A program made the translations under genes and the position numbers. Of a DNA stretch of 7,427 nucleotides, positions 1-5,989 are shown piece after piece; within the stretch, counting starts at the first letter, position 1; the number at the start of each line of letters is the position of its first letter. The notes under the pieces were generated by a model. The model had not been told where the DNA came from. It made no database searches and was given only the letters and a program-made list of their open reading frames with translations. Source of the stretch: Alphaproteobacteria bacterium (GTDB lineage Bacteria; Pseudomonadota; Alphaproteobacteria; Bin95); assembly GCA_022822125.1 (NCBI GenBank), contig JAJECF010000218.1:1-7427 (forward strand). Direction: 5' to 3'.

Positions 1-256
1 CGGGCTCCGGGTTCGCCCTGCGGGCATGGCATTCCCTGCGGACCTCTTCCAGGCTCTTCACCCCGACCGGGCCGAGCGAGACGCGCTTCGTGCGCCCGCC
101 CCTGTCCTGCAACAGCACCCAGCTGCGCCCGCCGGAGGGCCTCACCCGGACGCCGAGACCGACCGCGCGTGTGTCCCATACGGTATATTCCCGCTCGCGA
201 GGACGAAGCCGGGCGATGGAGGCGGCGGTGAGTTTCATCCGCTCCCTGCCCGCCAT
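1..256 (-). CDS. Second tyrosine-type integrase, N-terminal part only (runs off left edge)
   Basis: Reading the minus strand from the ATG at 256 gives 85 codons without a stop up to the window edge. The product resembles the arm-type DNA-binding domain (DUF4102-like) at the front of phage and genomic-island integrases. It aligns in register with the N-terminus of the neighbouring integrase: KLTAASIARLRP against TLTEARVKALKP, then GLGVRVRPSG against GFGVRVSPSG, with a basic beta-strand stretch following each. The catalytic domain lies outside the window, so activity cannot be judged. The start codon overlaps the upstream integrase's stop (TGATG), and a GGAGG sits seven bases before it, which supports this start and suggests translational coupling. 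An in-frame ATG at 238 is an alternative. The two proteins are diverged paralogues rather than a recent duplication. Confidence 0.85.
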   Translation of the reverse strand, partial: MAGRERMKLTAASIARLRPREREYTVWDTRAVGLGVRVRPSGGRSWVLLQDRGGRTKRVSLGPVGVKSLEEVRRECHARRANPEP

Positions 257-1380
257 CACTCTGCCTCCAGCGCGGCGCCGACCGTCTCGGCCGCCTCCTG
301 CATCATCGAGTCCGCAAGGTGGATGTATTTCAGCGTGGTTTCCGGATTGCGGTGGCCGAGCAGCCGGCCGATGGCGAGCACGGTCTCGCCCCGCCGGAGC
401 GCCAGGCTGGCTACGGTATGGCGAAGGTCATGAAGATGCATGTCCTCCAGTTCGGCCTCGGTGCAGACCCTTTGCCAGAAGTGGTTCAGCCAGTTCGCGC
501 TCCGGGGCCGCCCGCCCTCCGGCGCCGGGAACACACAGCGTCCTTTCCGCTCAAGGCCGTCGAGGACGGCCCGGGCCGGTTCCGAAAGCCACACGGTCCT
601 GGGTCCCGTCTTGGAATCGCGGAGAAACAGACGGCCTTCCCGGTAGTCCCGCCATTGCAGGGTCAGGAGTTCGCCCTTGCGGCAGCCGGTCAGAAGCAGA
701 AGCCGGATGACCGCGACCTGCTGCGGCCACCGCGCTTCATACGCCGTCAGCCTTGCGGCCAGGCGGCGGATCTCGTCGTCCGAGAGGAACCGCTCGCGGC
801 CCTTGCGGCGGTAGCGCCTGATCCCCCGGCAGGGGTTGGAACCTTCCGGACGCAGCCCCATGGCCTCCGCTTCCTTCATGATGACGGACAGGATCGGCAT
901 GGACCTGTCGGCCGCTACCGGCGTCGCGCGCAGGCGGGCGAACCAGTTCCTCACCTCCTGCCGGTCGATGGCGGCAACCGGACGACCGGCGAAATGCGGC
1001 ATGATCCGGCTGTGAAGATAGCTGCGGTTCACGCGGAGCGTTCCGGGCTTCCAGACTCGCTCGTGACGCCGGAATGCGGTCTCGGCGACGGCTTCGAAGA
1101 GTGTCTCGTCGGGCGAAGGCGGCGCCTCCTCGCCGCGCCTGATGGCGGTGAGCATTTCGGCAGCCGAAGCCCGCGCGTCCGTGACGCTCATGGTCCCGGC
1201 ATCGCCGACGATCTTCCAGATGCGTTCGCCGCGATGCTGGCAGTGGATGAAGAACTGCTTGCGGCCCGAGGGCGAAACGCGGACGCCGAAGCCCCTGAGC
1301 TTGCCGTCGCGGACCTCGCGGACGGTCTTGCGGGGTTTGAGCGCCTTCACGCGCGCCTCGGTAAGGGTGGTTCCCGGCAT
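256..1380 (-). CDS. Tyrosine recombinase / integrase with N-terminal arm-binding domain
   Basis: This 374-residue protein would catalyse integration and excision of a mobile element by site-specific recombination. Residues about 5-80 look like a DUF4102-type arm-binding domain (GFGVRVSPSG at 31-40). Residues about 92-180 look like the core-binding SAM-like domain, and about 195-360 form the catalytic domain. The expected active-site set is present: R234 in TGCRKGE, K257 in DSKTG, H317 and R320 in HDLRH, H343 in LLGHRNPETT, and the nucleophile Y352 in KYIHL. Length and order are normal for a genomic-island or prophage integrase, and nothing suggests inactivation. The start is supported by GGGAG seven bases upstream of the ATG. 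The gene begins about 100 bases from the apparent element boundary and reads inward, with a second integrase overlapping its stop codon. I could not identify a clear promoter in the upstream gap. Confidence 0.95.
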   Translation of the reverse strand: MPGTTLTEARVKALKPRKTVREVRDGKLRGFGVRVSPSGRKQFFIHCQHRGERIWKIVGDAGTMSVTDARASAAEMLTAIRRGEEAPPSPDETLFEAVAETAFRRHERVWKPGTLRVNRSYLHSRIMPHFAGRPVAAIDRQEVRNWFARLRATPVAADRSMPILSVIMKEAEAMGLRPEGSNPCRGIRRYRRKGRERFLSDDEIRRLAARLTAYEARWPQQVAVIRLLLLTGCRKGELLTLQWRDYREGRLFLRDSKTGPRTVWLSEPARAVLDGLERKGRCVFPAPEGGRPRSANWLNHFWQRVCTEAELEDMHLHDLRHTVASLALRRGETVLAIGRLLGHRNPETTLKYIHLADSMMQEAAETVGAALEAE

Positions 1381-1476
1381 AAGATGTCTCCCGGCTCCGA
1401 TTGCAGCCAGGGAAGCGACCTGTTCCCCAGTTGCAGATTTTTCGGGAGAAAAAATGACGCCATGTCAGATAGTTAG
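1381..1476. other. Element end / integrase leader, possible attachment-site region
   Basis: This 96-base stretch lies between the integrase start and the truncated choX. It is clearly richer in A+T than the surroundings, with runs such as TTTTT and AAAAAA near 1437-1454, as is common at integrated-element ends. In the choX reading frame a TAG stop falls at 1474-1476, so the coding continuity of choX ends here. TTGCAG occurs twice, 30 bases apart (1401 and 1431). No tRNA gene or tRNA 3' end is visible, so the usual tRNA target is not apparent. The attachment site cannot be proven with only one end of the element in view. Confidence 0.5.
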
Positions 1477-1489
1477 CACCCATCGGTGC
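1476..1489. repeat. Small inverted repeat at the element/choX junction
   Basis: GCACC (1476-1480) and GGTGC (1485-1489) are perfect inverted arms around a four-base CATC centre. The repeat lies at the point where choX-like coding sequence resumes. Core sites of tyrosine recombinases usually have inverted binding arms around a 6-8 base overlap, so this could be part of the crossover site. The arms are short, and chance occurrence in GC-rich DNA is quite possible. Confidence 0.3.
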
Positions 1490-1752
1490 GCGCGGAAGTG
1501 TTCACCAATGTCCGGCGCGGCTATGCGCAGGAATGCCCCAATGTGGGCAGGCTGCTTGCCAAGCTGATGTTCACGCTGGCGATGGAAAACGAGATCATGA
1601 CCGCCATCCTCGACGAGGGCGAGGAGCCGGAGAAGGCGGCGACCGCGTGGCTCAAGGCCAATCCGGACGTGTTGACCGGCTGGCTGGACGGCGTGACGAC
1701 CATGGACGGCGGCGACGGCATGGCCGCGGTGAAGGCGCATCTGGGCCTTTGA
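1477..1752 (+). pseudogene. choX: 3' remnant of choline/glycine-betaine ABC transporter substrate-binding protein (choX-type)
   Basis: About 91 codons remain, opening directly after an in-frame TAG at 1474-1476 and ending in TGA at 1750-1752. The translation looks like the C-terminal lobe of OpuAC/ProX/ChoX-family periplasmic binding proteins: CPNVGRLLAKLMFTLAMEN, then ATAWLKANPDVLTGWLDGVT. Family members are usually about 300 residues with a signal peptide. Here the signal peptide and most of the ligand-binding fold are absent, so the product cannot be exported or bind substrate. A GTG at 1486 could start an 88-residue peptide, but I see no ribosome binding site. The break coincides with the end of the integrase-bearing element, so insertion or associated deletion is the likely cause. 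It is followed after 45 bases by the permease gene. Assignment to choX rather than proX rests mainly on the neighbouring choV-like ATPase. Confidence 0.8.
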
Positions 1753-1797
1753 GCCGCGCCTCCGGCCGGTGCGGTCGGGAACGCCGCGGGGTAGCTC

Positions 1798-2646
1798 TTG
1801 GACTGGCTGACAGACCATAAGATCCCGCTAGGCAAGTGGATCAAGTCCTTCGTGGACCTGCTGCTCGACCATGCGGCCTGGTTCTTCGACTTCCTCTCCG
1901 AGCTTCTCGAATTCCCGATCGAGGGCCTGACCGCGCTGGCGCTCGCGCTGCCGCCGCTGCTGCTGGTGGCGGGCATCGCCGCGCTCGCCTTCTGGCTGCA
2001 CCGGTCCTGGAAGCTGGTCGCCGCGGTCGTGCTGACGCTGCTGCTGGTCGTCAATCTCGGCTACTGGGAGACGACGGTCCAGACGCTGGTGCTGATCCTC
2101 TTTTCGACCGCCGTCTGCATCCTCGTGGGCGTGCCGGTCGGCATTGCGGCGGCGCACCGGCCCTGGCTCTACAACGCCATCCGGCCGGTGCTGGACCTCA
2201 TGCAGACGATCCCGACCTTCGTCTATCTGATTCCGACCATGATCATGTTCGGCCTCGGCGTGGTGCCGGGCCTCATCTCGACGGTGGTCTTCGCCATCCC
2301 GGCCCCGGTCCGGCTCACCCATCTCGGCATCTCCAGCGTGCCCCGTCCGCTGGTCGAGGCCGGGGAGGCCTTCGGCGCGACCCGCCGCCAGCTGCTCTGG
2401 AAGGTGGAACTGCCGCATGCCATGCCGACCATCATGGCGGGCGTGACCCAGTGCATCATGCTGAGCCTCTCCATGGTCGTGATCGCGGCGATGGTGGGCG
2501 CGCCGGGGCTTGGCGTGCCGGTGCTGCGCGCGCTCAACACGGTCAACATCGCCAAGGGCTTCGAGGCCGGGCTGGCCATCGTCATCGTCGCCATCCTGCT
2601 CGACCGGATATGCAAGCAGCCCGGCGGCGGCAGGGACCGGGGCTGA
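1798..2646 (+). CDS. choW: Choline/glycine-betaine ABC transporter permease (ChoW/ProW family)
   Basis: This 282-residue inner-membrane protein would form the translocation channel of a quaternary-amine importer, probably as a homodimer. Hydrophobic segments lie at roughly residues 44-68, 71-89, 96-116, 140-170, 218-235 and 256-268. The cytoplasmic EAA loop that contacts the ATPase spans about 187-216 (EAGEAFGATRRQLLWKVELP). The signature MQTIPTFVYLIPT (135-147) is typical of ProW/ChoW permeases. The start is a TTG at 1798. The N-terminus MDWLTDHKIPLGKW matches what I recall of ChoW proteins, and no better ATG exists upstream, so TTG is preferred although the ribosome binding site is weak. 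Length is normal and no damage is seen. With choX broken just upstream, its original promoter has probably been separated from it. ProW for glycine betaine/proline is the alternative identity. Confidence 0.92.
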   Translation: MDWLTDHKIPLGKWIKSFVDLLLDHAAWFFDFLSELLEFPIEGLTALALALPPLLLVAGIAALAFWLHRSWKLVAAVVLTLLLVVNLGYWETTVQTLVLILFSTAVCILVGVPVGIAAAHRPWLYNAIRPVLDLMQTIPTFVYLIPTMIMFGLGVVPGLISTVVFAIPAPVRLTHLGISSVPRPLVEAGEAFGATRRQLLWKVELPHAMPTIMAGVTQCIMLSLSMVVIAAMVGAPGLGVPVLRALNTVNIAKGFEAGLAIVIVAILLDRICKQPGGGRDRG

Positions 2647-2649
2647 GCC

Positions 2650-3843
2650 ATTCGCGCGATCGAACTCAAGGACGTGGACATCCTGTTCGGCGGCGACACG
2701 CGCGCCGCGCTGGACCTGCTCGACCGGGGCGCGGACCGCCAGGAAATCAACGACGCCACCGGCGCGGTGGTAGGCGTGGCCGGCGCATCGCTCGCCGTCC
2801 GCCGGGGCGAAATCTGCGTGCTGATGGGCCTTTCCGGCTCAGGCAAATCGACGCTGCTCCGCGCCGTCAACGGCCTCTGCCCGGTGACGCGCGGGCAGGT
2901 GCTGGTGCAGGACGGCGAGGCCGCGCTCGACATTGCCGGCTGCGACGCCGCCACGCTCCGGCGGATGCGCATGGAGCGCATCGCCATGGTATTCCAGCAA
3001 TTCGCTCTGCTGCCCTGGCGCACCGTGCATGAGAATGTGAGCTTCGGGCTGGAACTGCGCGGCATGAACCGCGCCGAACGCGACGCGGTCGTGGCGGAGA
3101 AGCTGAAGCTGGTCGATCTGGACCGCTGGCGGGACCGCTTCGTGCATGAGCTTTCCGGCGGCATGCAGCAGCGGGTGGGCCTCGCCCGCGCGCTCGCCAC
3201 CGATTCCGACATCCTGCTTATGGACGAGCCCTTCTCCGCCCTCGACCCGTTGATCCGCGAGCATCTGCAGGACGAGCTGCTGGACCTCCAGCGCCGCCTT
3301 GGCAAGACGATCCTGTTTGTCAGCCACGACCTCAACGAGGCGCTCAAGCTCGGCCGGCATATCGCCATCATGGAGGCGGGCCGGATCGTCCAGTTCGGCG
3401 AGCCGGAGGAGATCGTGCTGAACCCGGCGAATTCCTATGTGGCCGAGTTTATTGCCCATATGGACGCGCTCAACGTGTTGCGCTGCCGCTCGCTGATGAC
3501 ACCCGTGGCGGACATCGGACGCGAGGGCGGGGCGCTGCTGCTCGACTGGTCCGGGCGCAACCGCGTCGCGCTGGACGCGGACGGCAGGCCGGTGGAGGCG
3601 ACGGTCGAGCCCGGCCCCGCCAGCCTCCGGCGCTACGACCCGGAGATGGATCTGGCCGCGCTCGCCGCCGGCGATATCTGCGCGGCGCCGCCCGACCTGC
3701 GCATGCGCACGGCCATCGAGATCCGGCACCGCACCGGCCGGCCGGTGCTGATGGTGGAGTACGGTCGGCTCATCGGCGTCATCGGCGACGAGGAAATCTA
3801 CCGGGGGCTGGTAGGCCGGCGCGACCCTTCCGCCGGGAGCTGA
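2650..3843 (+). CDS. choV: Choline ABC transporter ATP-binding protein (ChoV family)
   Basis: This ATPase would power the importer from the cytoplasmic face. Counting from 2650 (397 residues), the nucleotide-binding motifs are complete: Walker A GLSGSGKST (60-68), Q-loop in MVFQQFALLPW (Q116), signature LSGGMQQ (168-174), Walker B LLMDEP (189-194) and H-loop FVSHD (H226). The early segment LDRGADRQEINDATGAVVGV is characteristic of the ChoV/ProV group. A C-terminal regulatory region (about 285-390) resembles degenerate CBS domains. The start is uncertain. Homology appears to begin at 2650 (RAIELKDVDILFG), but no ATG, GTG or TTG lies between the choW stop (2644-2646) and a GTG at 2674. ATT at 2650 fits the family N-terminus. 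The GTG would remove the first beta-strand and leaves AAGGA too close for a good ribosome binding site. The reading frame is the same as choW's, three bases after its stop. Confidence 0.93.
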   Translation: MRAIELKDVDILFGGDTRAALDLLDRGADRQEINDATGAVVGVAGASLAVRRGEICVLMGLSGSGKSTLLRAVNGLCPVTRGQVLVQDGEAALDIAGCDAATLRRMRMERIAMVFQQFALLPWRTVHENVSFGLELRGMNRAERDAVVAEKLKLVDLDRWRDRFVHELSGGMQQRVGLARALATDSDILLMDEPFSALDPLIREHLQDELLDLQRRLGKTILFVSHDLNEALKLGRHIAIMEAGRIVQFGEPEEIVLNPANSYVAEFIAHMDALNVLRCRSLMTPVADIGREGGALLLDWSGRNRVALDADGRPVEATVEPGPASLRRYDPEMDLAALAAGDICAAPPDLRMRTAIEIRHRTGRPVLMVEYGRLIGVIGDEEIYRGLVGRRDPSAGS

Positions 3844-3849
3844 ACGCGG

Positions 3850-3881
3850 CTGCCGCCGTTATTCCGCCGGGTCGGCGGCAG
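3850..3881. terminator. GC-rich hairpin between convergent genes, possible bidirectional terminator
   Basis: CTGCCGCCG (3850-3858) pairs perfectly with CGGCGGCAG (3873-3881) around a 14-base loop. It lies where the plus-strand choV operon and the minus-strand cluster end facing each other. It has no T-tract on either strand and overlaps the last codons of the minus-strand gene, so it is not a canonical intrinsic terminator. Position is the main argument for a role. Confidence 0.3.
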
Positions 3882-4080
3882 GCTCATTGCGCCTCAATAT
3901 ATAGTTTTCGATGAAGGTCAGCTTGCCCTTCATTTCCGACAGGTCCTGTTCGACCCCGCGCAGCCGGTCGTCGAACCGGTCCATGCGTTCGCGGAGTTCA
4001 CGGATATCGGACCGCAGCCAGGCGAACACGCCCAGAACGATGGCGGGCGTAATCCAGGGCGCGAGATCAGCGACAGTCAT
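3859..4080 (-). CDS. Small membrane-anchored coiled-coil protein, function unknown
   Basis: I do not recognise a named family. From the ATG at 4080 the product has 73 residues. One membrane segment spans about residues 8-22 (PWITPAIVLGVFAWL). A charged heptad-like helix follows at about 24-60 (REL, RERMDRFDDRL, GVEQDLSEMKGKL), and the acidic, Pro/Ala-rich tail is probably disordered. This layout, a single anchor plus a cytoplasmic or periplasmic coiled coil, recalls small hemolysin-XhlA-like or LPXTG-free scaffold proteins, but that is only a resemblance. The start is not certain: an in-frame ATG at 4089 and a TTG at 4116 also exist, and none has a strong ribosome binding site. 4080 puts the membrane segment closest to the N-terminus. 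It lies 61 bases after cobB on the same strand and may be the last gene of that transcript. Confidence 0.65.
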   Translation of the reverse strand: MTVADLAPWITPAIVLGVFAWLRSDIRELRERMDRFDDRLRGVEQDLSEMKGKLTFIENYILRRNEPAADPAE

Positions 4081-4141
4081 GGGAGCCATTTTCGCCGCAC
4101 ACGCAAGGCGAGGCAAGGCAATTCGCCAGCGGCGACCTGCC

Positions 4142-5392
4142 TCACGCTCCGTCGATCAGGTGCATGAAGGAGCCGGCGACCCTGCCGCGCCGCAGGCCGG
4201 CGGGGCCGAGCGGGCGCCGCTGCGCGTCCGCCGCCTCGAACAGCGCTTCGCCGGGGCCTTCGCTGACGATGCGCGCATAGTGGAACTCGTGGCCCCGGAA
4301 GGCGCGGCCCGGCGGGAAGCCGCCGCCCTTCGCCTCGAGGCGGCGGTAGCCCAGCCGGCGGACGGGTTCGGCGAAGCTTGTTTCCAGCGGCAGCAGGCCG
4401 GCCATGGCGTGGCGCCGGCCTCCGGCGTCCTCCAGCCCCTGGCCCAGCACCATGTATCCGCCGCACTCGCCGTAAACCGGCCCCTCATGGCGGCGGAGCG
4501 CCCCCAGGAAATTACCCGCCGCCGCGAGGCGCCCGGCATGCAGCTCCGGATAGCCGCCCGGCAGGAACACGGCGTCGCCCTCCGGCGCCTCGTCGGCGAG
4601 CGGCGAGAAGAAGGCGAGCTCCGCCCCGGCGCGCCGCCAGCCGGCCAGCACATGCTCATAGGCGAAGGCGAACGCCTCGTCGCGCGCCACCGCAATGCGC
4701 TGGCCGGGCGGCGGCAGCGGCGGACGGGCGGGCGCTCGGTCCGCCGCCGGCAGGCGGAGCGGCCCGAAGGGGACCGCCGGCGCAAGATCCGCCGCGCGCT
4801 CCAGCCAGGCGTCGAGCGCGGGATGCTCGCCCGCCTGCACCAGCCCCAGATGGCGCGAGGGCAGCGCGAGCGCCGGCTCGCGCGGAAGCGCGCCGAGGAT
4901 CGGTACGGCGTCCGCCCGCTCGCGGAGCAGCGCCTCGTGCCGGCCGCCGGCCACCCGGTTCAGCACCGCGCCGGCGATGCGGATGTCGCCCCGGTGGCGC
5001 GCAAACCCCTCCAGCAGCGCGGCGACCGACTGGCCCTGGCGCGCGCAATCCACGACCAGCACGACCGGCCAGCCGGTGAGCGCTGCCAGGTCCGCCGTAG
5101 AGCCGCCGCCGCCCTCCGGCCCGTCGAACAGGCCCATGACGCCTTCGACCACGACGATGTCGGCCTGGCTGTCCAGCGCCGCCGCCAGCGTTTCCGGGCG
5201 CATCGCCCAAGGGTCGAGATTCAGGCAGGGCCGGCCGGCGGCGGCGGCGAGGAAACCCGCATCGATATAGTCCGGCCCCGCCTTGCAGGGCAGCACGGCG
5301 AGACCCTGCCGGCGGAGCGCGCGGACGAGGCCCGCTGCGACGGTCGTCTTGCCGCTGCCCGAGGCCGGGGCGGCGAGGATAACGCCCTTCAC
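4142..5392 (-). CDS. cobB: Cobyrinate / hydrogenobyrinate a,c-diamide synthase
   Basis: This cytoplasmic enzyme amidates the a and c side chains of the corrin ring, using ATP and glutamine, during cobalamin synthesis. The 416 residues have the normal two-domain CbiA/CobB layout. The N-terminal ATP-dependent synthetase domain (about 1-200) has a P-loop at APASGSGKTT (K15) and the family motif CKAGPDYID (36-44). A linker rich in Pro and Ala follows. The C-terminal class I glutamine amidotransferase domain (about 232-416) has the nucleophile C310 in YGECGGYMVLG and a candidate catalytic H411 in SFMHLID. Everything needed for activity seems present. In alphaproteobacteria the aerobic pathway name cobB is more likely than cbiA (inference). 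The start is a GTG at 5392 whose bases overlap the stop of the upstream Sco1 gene (GTGA), so the two are probably translationally coupled. No other cobalamin gene is visible nearby. Confidence 0.94.
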   Translation of the reverse strand: MKGVILAAPASGSGKTTVAAGLVRALRRQGLAVLPCKAGPDYIDAGFLAAAAGRPCLNLDPWAMRPETLAAALDSQADIVVVEGVMGLFDGPEGGGGSTADLAALTGWPVVLVVDCARQGQSVAALLEGFARHRGDIRIAGAVLNRVAGGRHEALLRERADAVPILGALPREPALALPSRHLGLVQAGEHPALDAWLERAADLAPAVPFGPLRLPAADRAPARPPLPPPGQRIAVARDEAFAFAYEHVLAGWRRAGAELAFFSPLADEAPEGDAVFLPGGYPELHAGRLAAAGNFLGALRRHEGPVYGECGGYMVLGQGLEDAGGRRHAMAGLLPLETSFAEPVRRLGYRRLEAKGGGFPPGRAFRGHEFHYARIVSEGPGEALFEAADAQRRPLGPAGLRRGRVAGSFMHLIDGA

Positions 5393-5979
5393 AGCAGGCG
5401 CTTCAGCGCCGCCGCCATGTCGTCCGCCGTCGCCTCATGGGTGAAATGGGTGACATAGCGTCCTTCCCCGTCCATCAGGAACAGGATCGAGGAGTGGTCC
5501 ACGAGGTAGCTGCCGTCCTCATCCGGGGCGGCCTTGCGGTAGTAGATGCGGAACGACCGGGCTGCGGCCGCCACCTGCTCCGGCGTGCCGGTCAGGCCCA
5601 CCGTTCCGGGATGGAAATGGCCGGCATACTCCTTGACGACCTCAGGCGTGTCGCGCTCGGGGTCGATGCTGACGAACGCCAGCCGGACCTTCGCGGCGAG
5701 GTCGGGGCCGATCCCGTCCAGCGCCTGGCTCGCGCTGAACAGCGTGGTCGGACAGACATCCGGACAGAAGGTGTAGCCGAAATAGACCAGCATGTGCCGG
5801 CCCCGGAAGTCCCGCTCCGTCACCTTGCGTCCGTCGCCGTCAATGAGCTCGAACGGCCCGCCGACCGAAGGCCGCCCTTCTTCCGGCCGGCCCTCCAGCG
5901 CCCACCAGAGCCAGTAGCCGGCGAGCGCCGCGACGATGGCGCCGCAGGCGATCAGCCCGAATTGCAGGCTCCGGCGCAA
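5389..5979 (-). CDS. Sco1/SenC/PrrC-family copper chaperone, membrane-anchored
   Basis: Proteins of this family have a thioredoxin fold and deliver copper to, or reduce, the CuA site of cytochrome c oxidase. Some act in redox sensing. The 196-residue product has an N-terminal membrane anchor (about residues 8-28) placing the rest in the periplasm. The copper ligands are intact: C72 and C76 in FCPDVCPTTL, and H162 in VDHSSILFL. The strand VSIDPERDTPEV (103-114) is also a family hallmark. The start used is a TTG at 5979, ten bases after the stop of the DUF4149 gene. The open frame continues upstream into that gene without an evident ATG, so the exact N-terminus is uncertain by several residues. 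It is followed by cobB with a four-base overlap. Presence of all three ligands argues for metal binding rather than a plain thioredoxin role. Confidence 0.93.
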   Translation of the reverse strand: MRRSLQFGLIACGAIVAALAGYWLWWALEGRPEEGRPSVGGPFELIDGDGRKVTERDFRGRHMLVYFGYTFCPDVCPTTLFSASQALDGIGPDLAAKVRLAFVSIDPERDTPEVVKEYAGHFHPGTVGLTGTPEQVAAAARSFRIYYRKAAPDEDGSYLVDHSSILFLMDGEGRYVTHFTHEATADDMAAALKRLL

Positions 5980-5989
5980 GGGCGGCCGC

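Noticed and set aside
1401..1436. Two TTGCAG copies as possible integrase arm-binding repeats
   Set aside because: Six bases repeated twice is too little; the flanking bases differ and no further copies are evident.
319..1476. Plus-strand open frame of 385 codons opposite the integrase
   Set aside because: It is antisense to the integrase with no recognisable domain; the integrase has all its active-site residues in the other strand.
737..1483. Minus-strand open frame overlapping the integrase in another frame
   Set aside because: Its translation is a frame-shifted, Arg/Gly/Pro-rich shadow of the integrase with no domain of its own.
1381..1500. tRNA gene or tRNA 3' end as the integration target
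   Set aside because: I saw no cloverleaf-compatible arms or TpsiC-loop motif (GGTTCRA) near the junction; the flanking sequence is transporter coding sequence.
1836..3032. Plus-strand open frame of 398 codons across choW and choV
   Set aside because: It is an alternative frame over two well-supported transporter genes, with compositionally biased translation and no motif.
2223..3371. Minus-strand open frame of 382 codons under choW/choV
   Set aside because: It is a Ser/Arg-rich antisense shadow without recognisable features.
3911..5458. Long plus-strand open frame of 515 codons opposite cobB
   Set aside because: It is antisense to a gene with intact catalytic motifs, has a low-complexity Arg/Ala/Gly-rich translation, and shows no family resemblance. 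It is a shadow frame typical of high-GC DNA.
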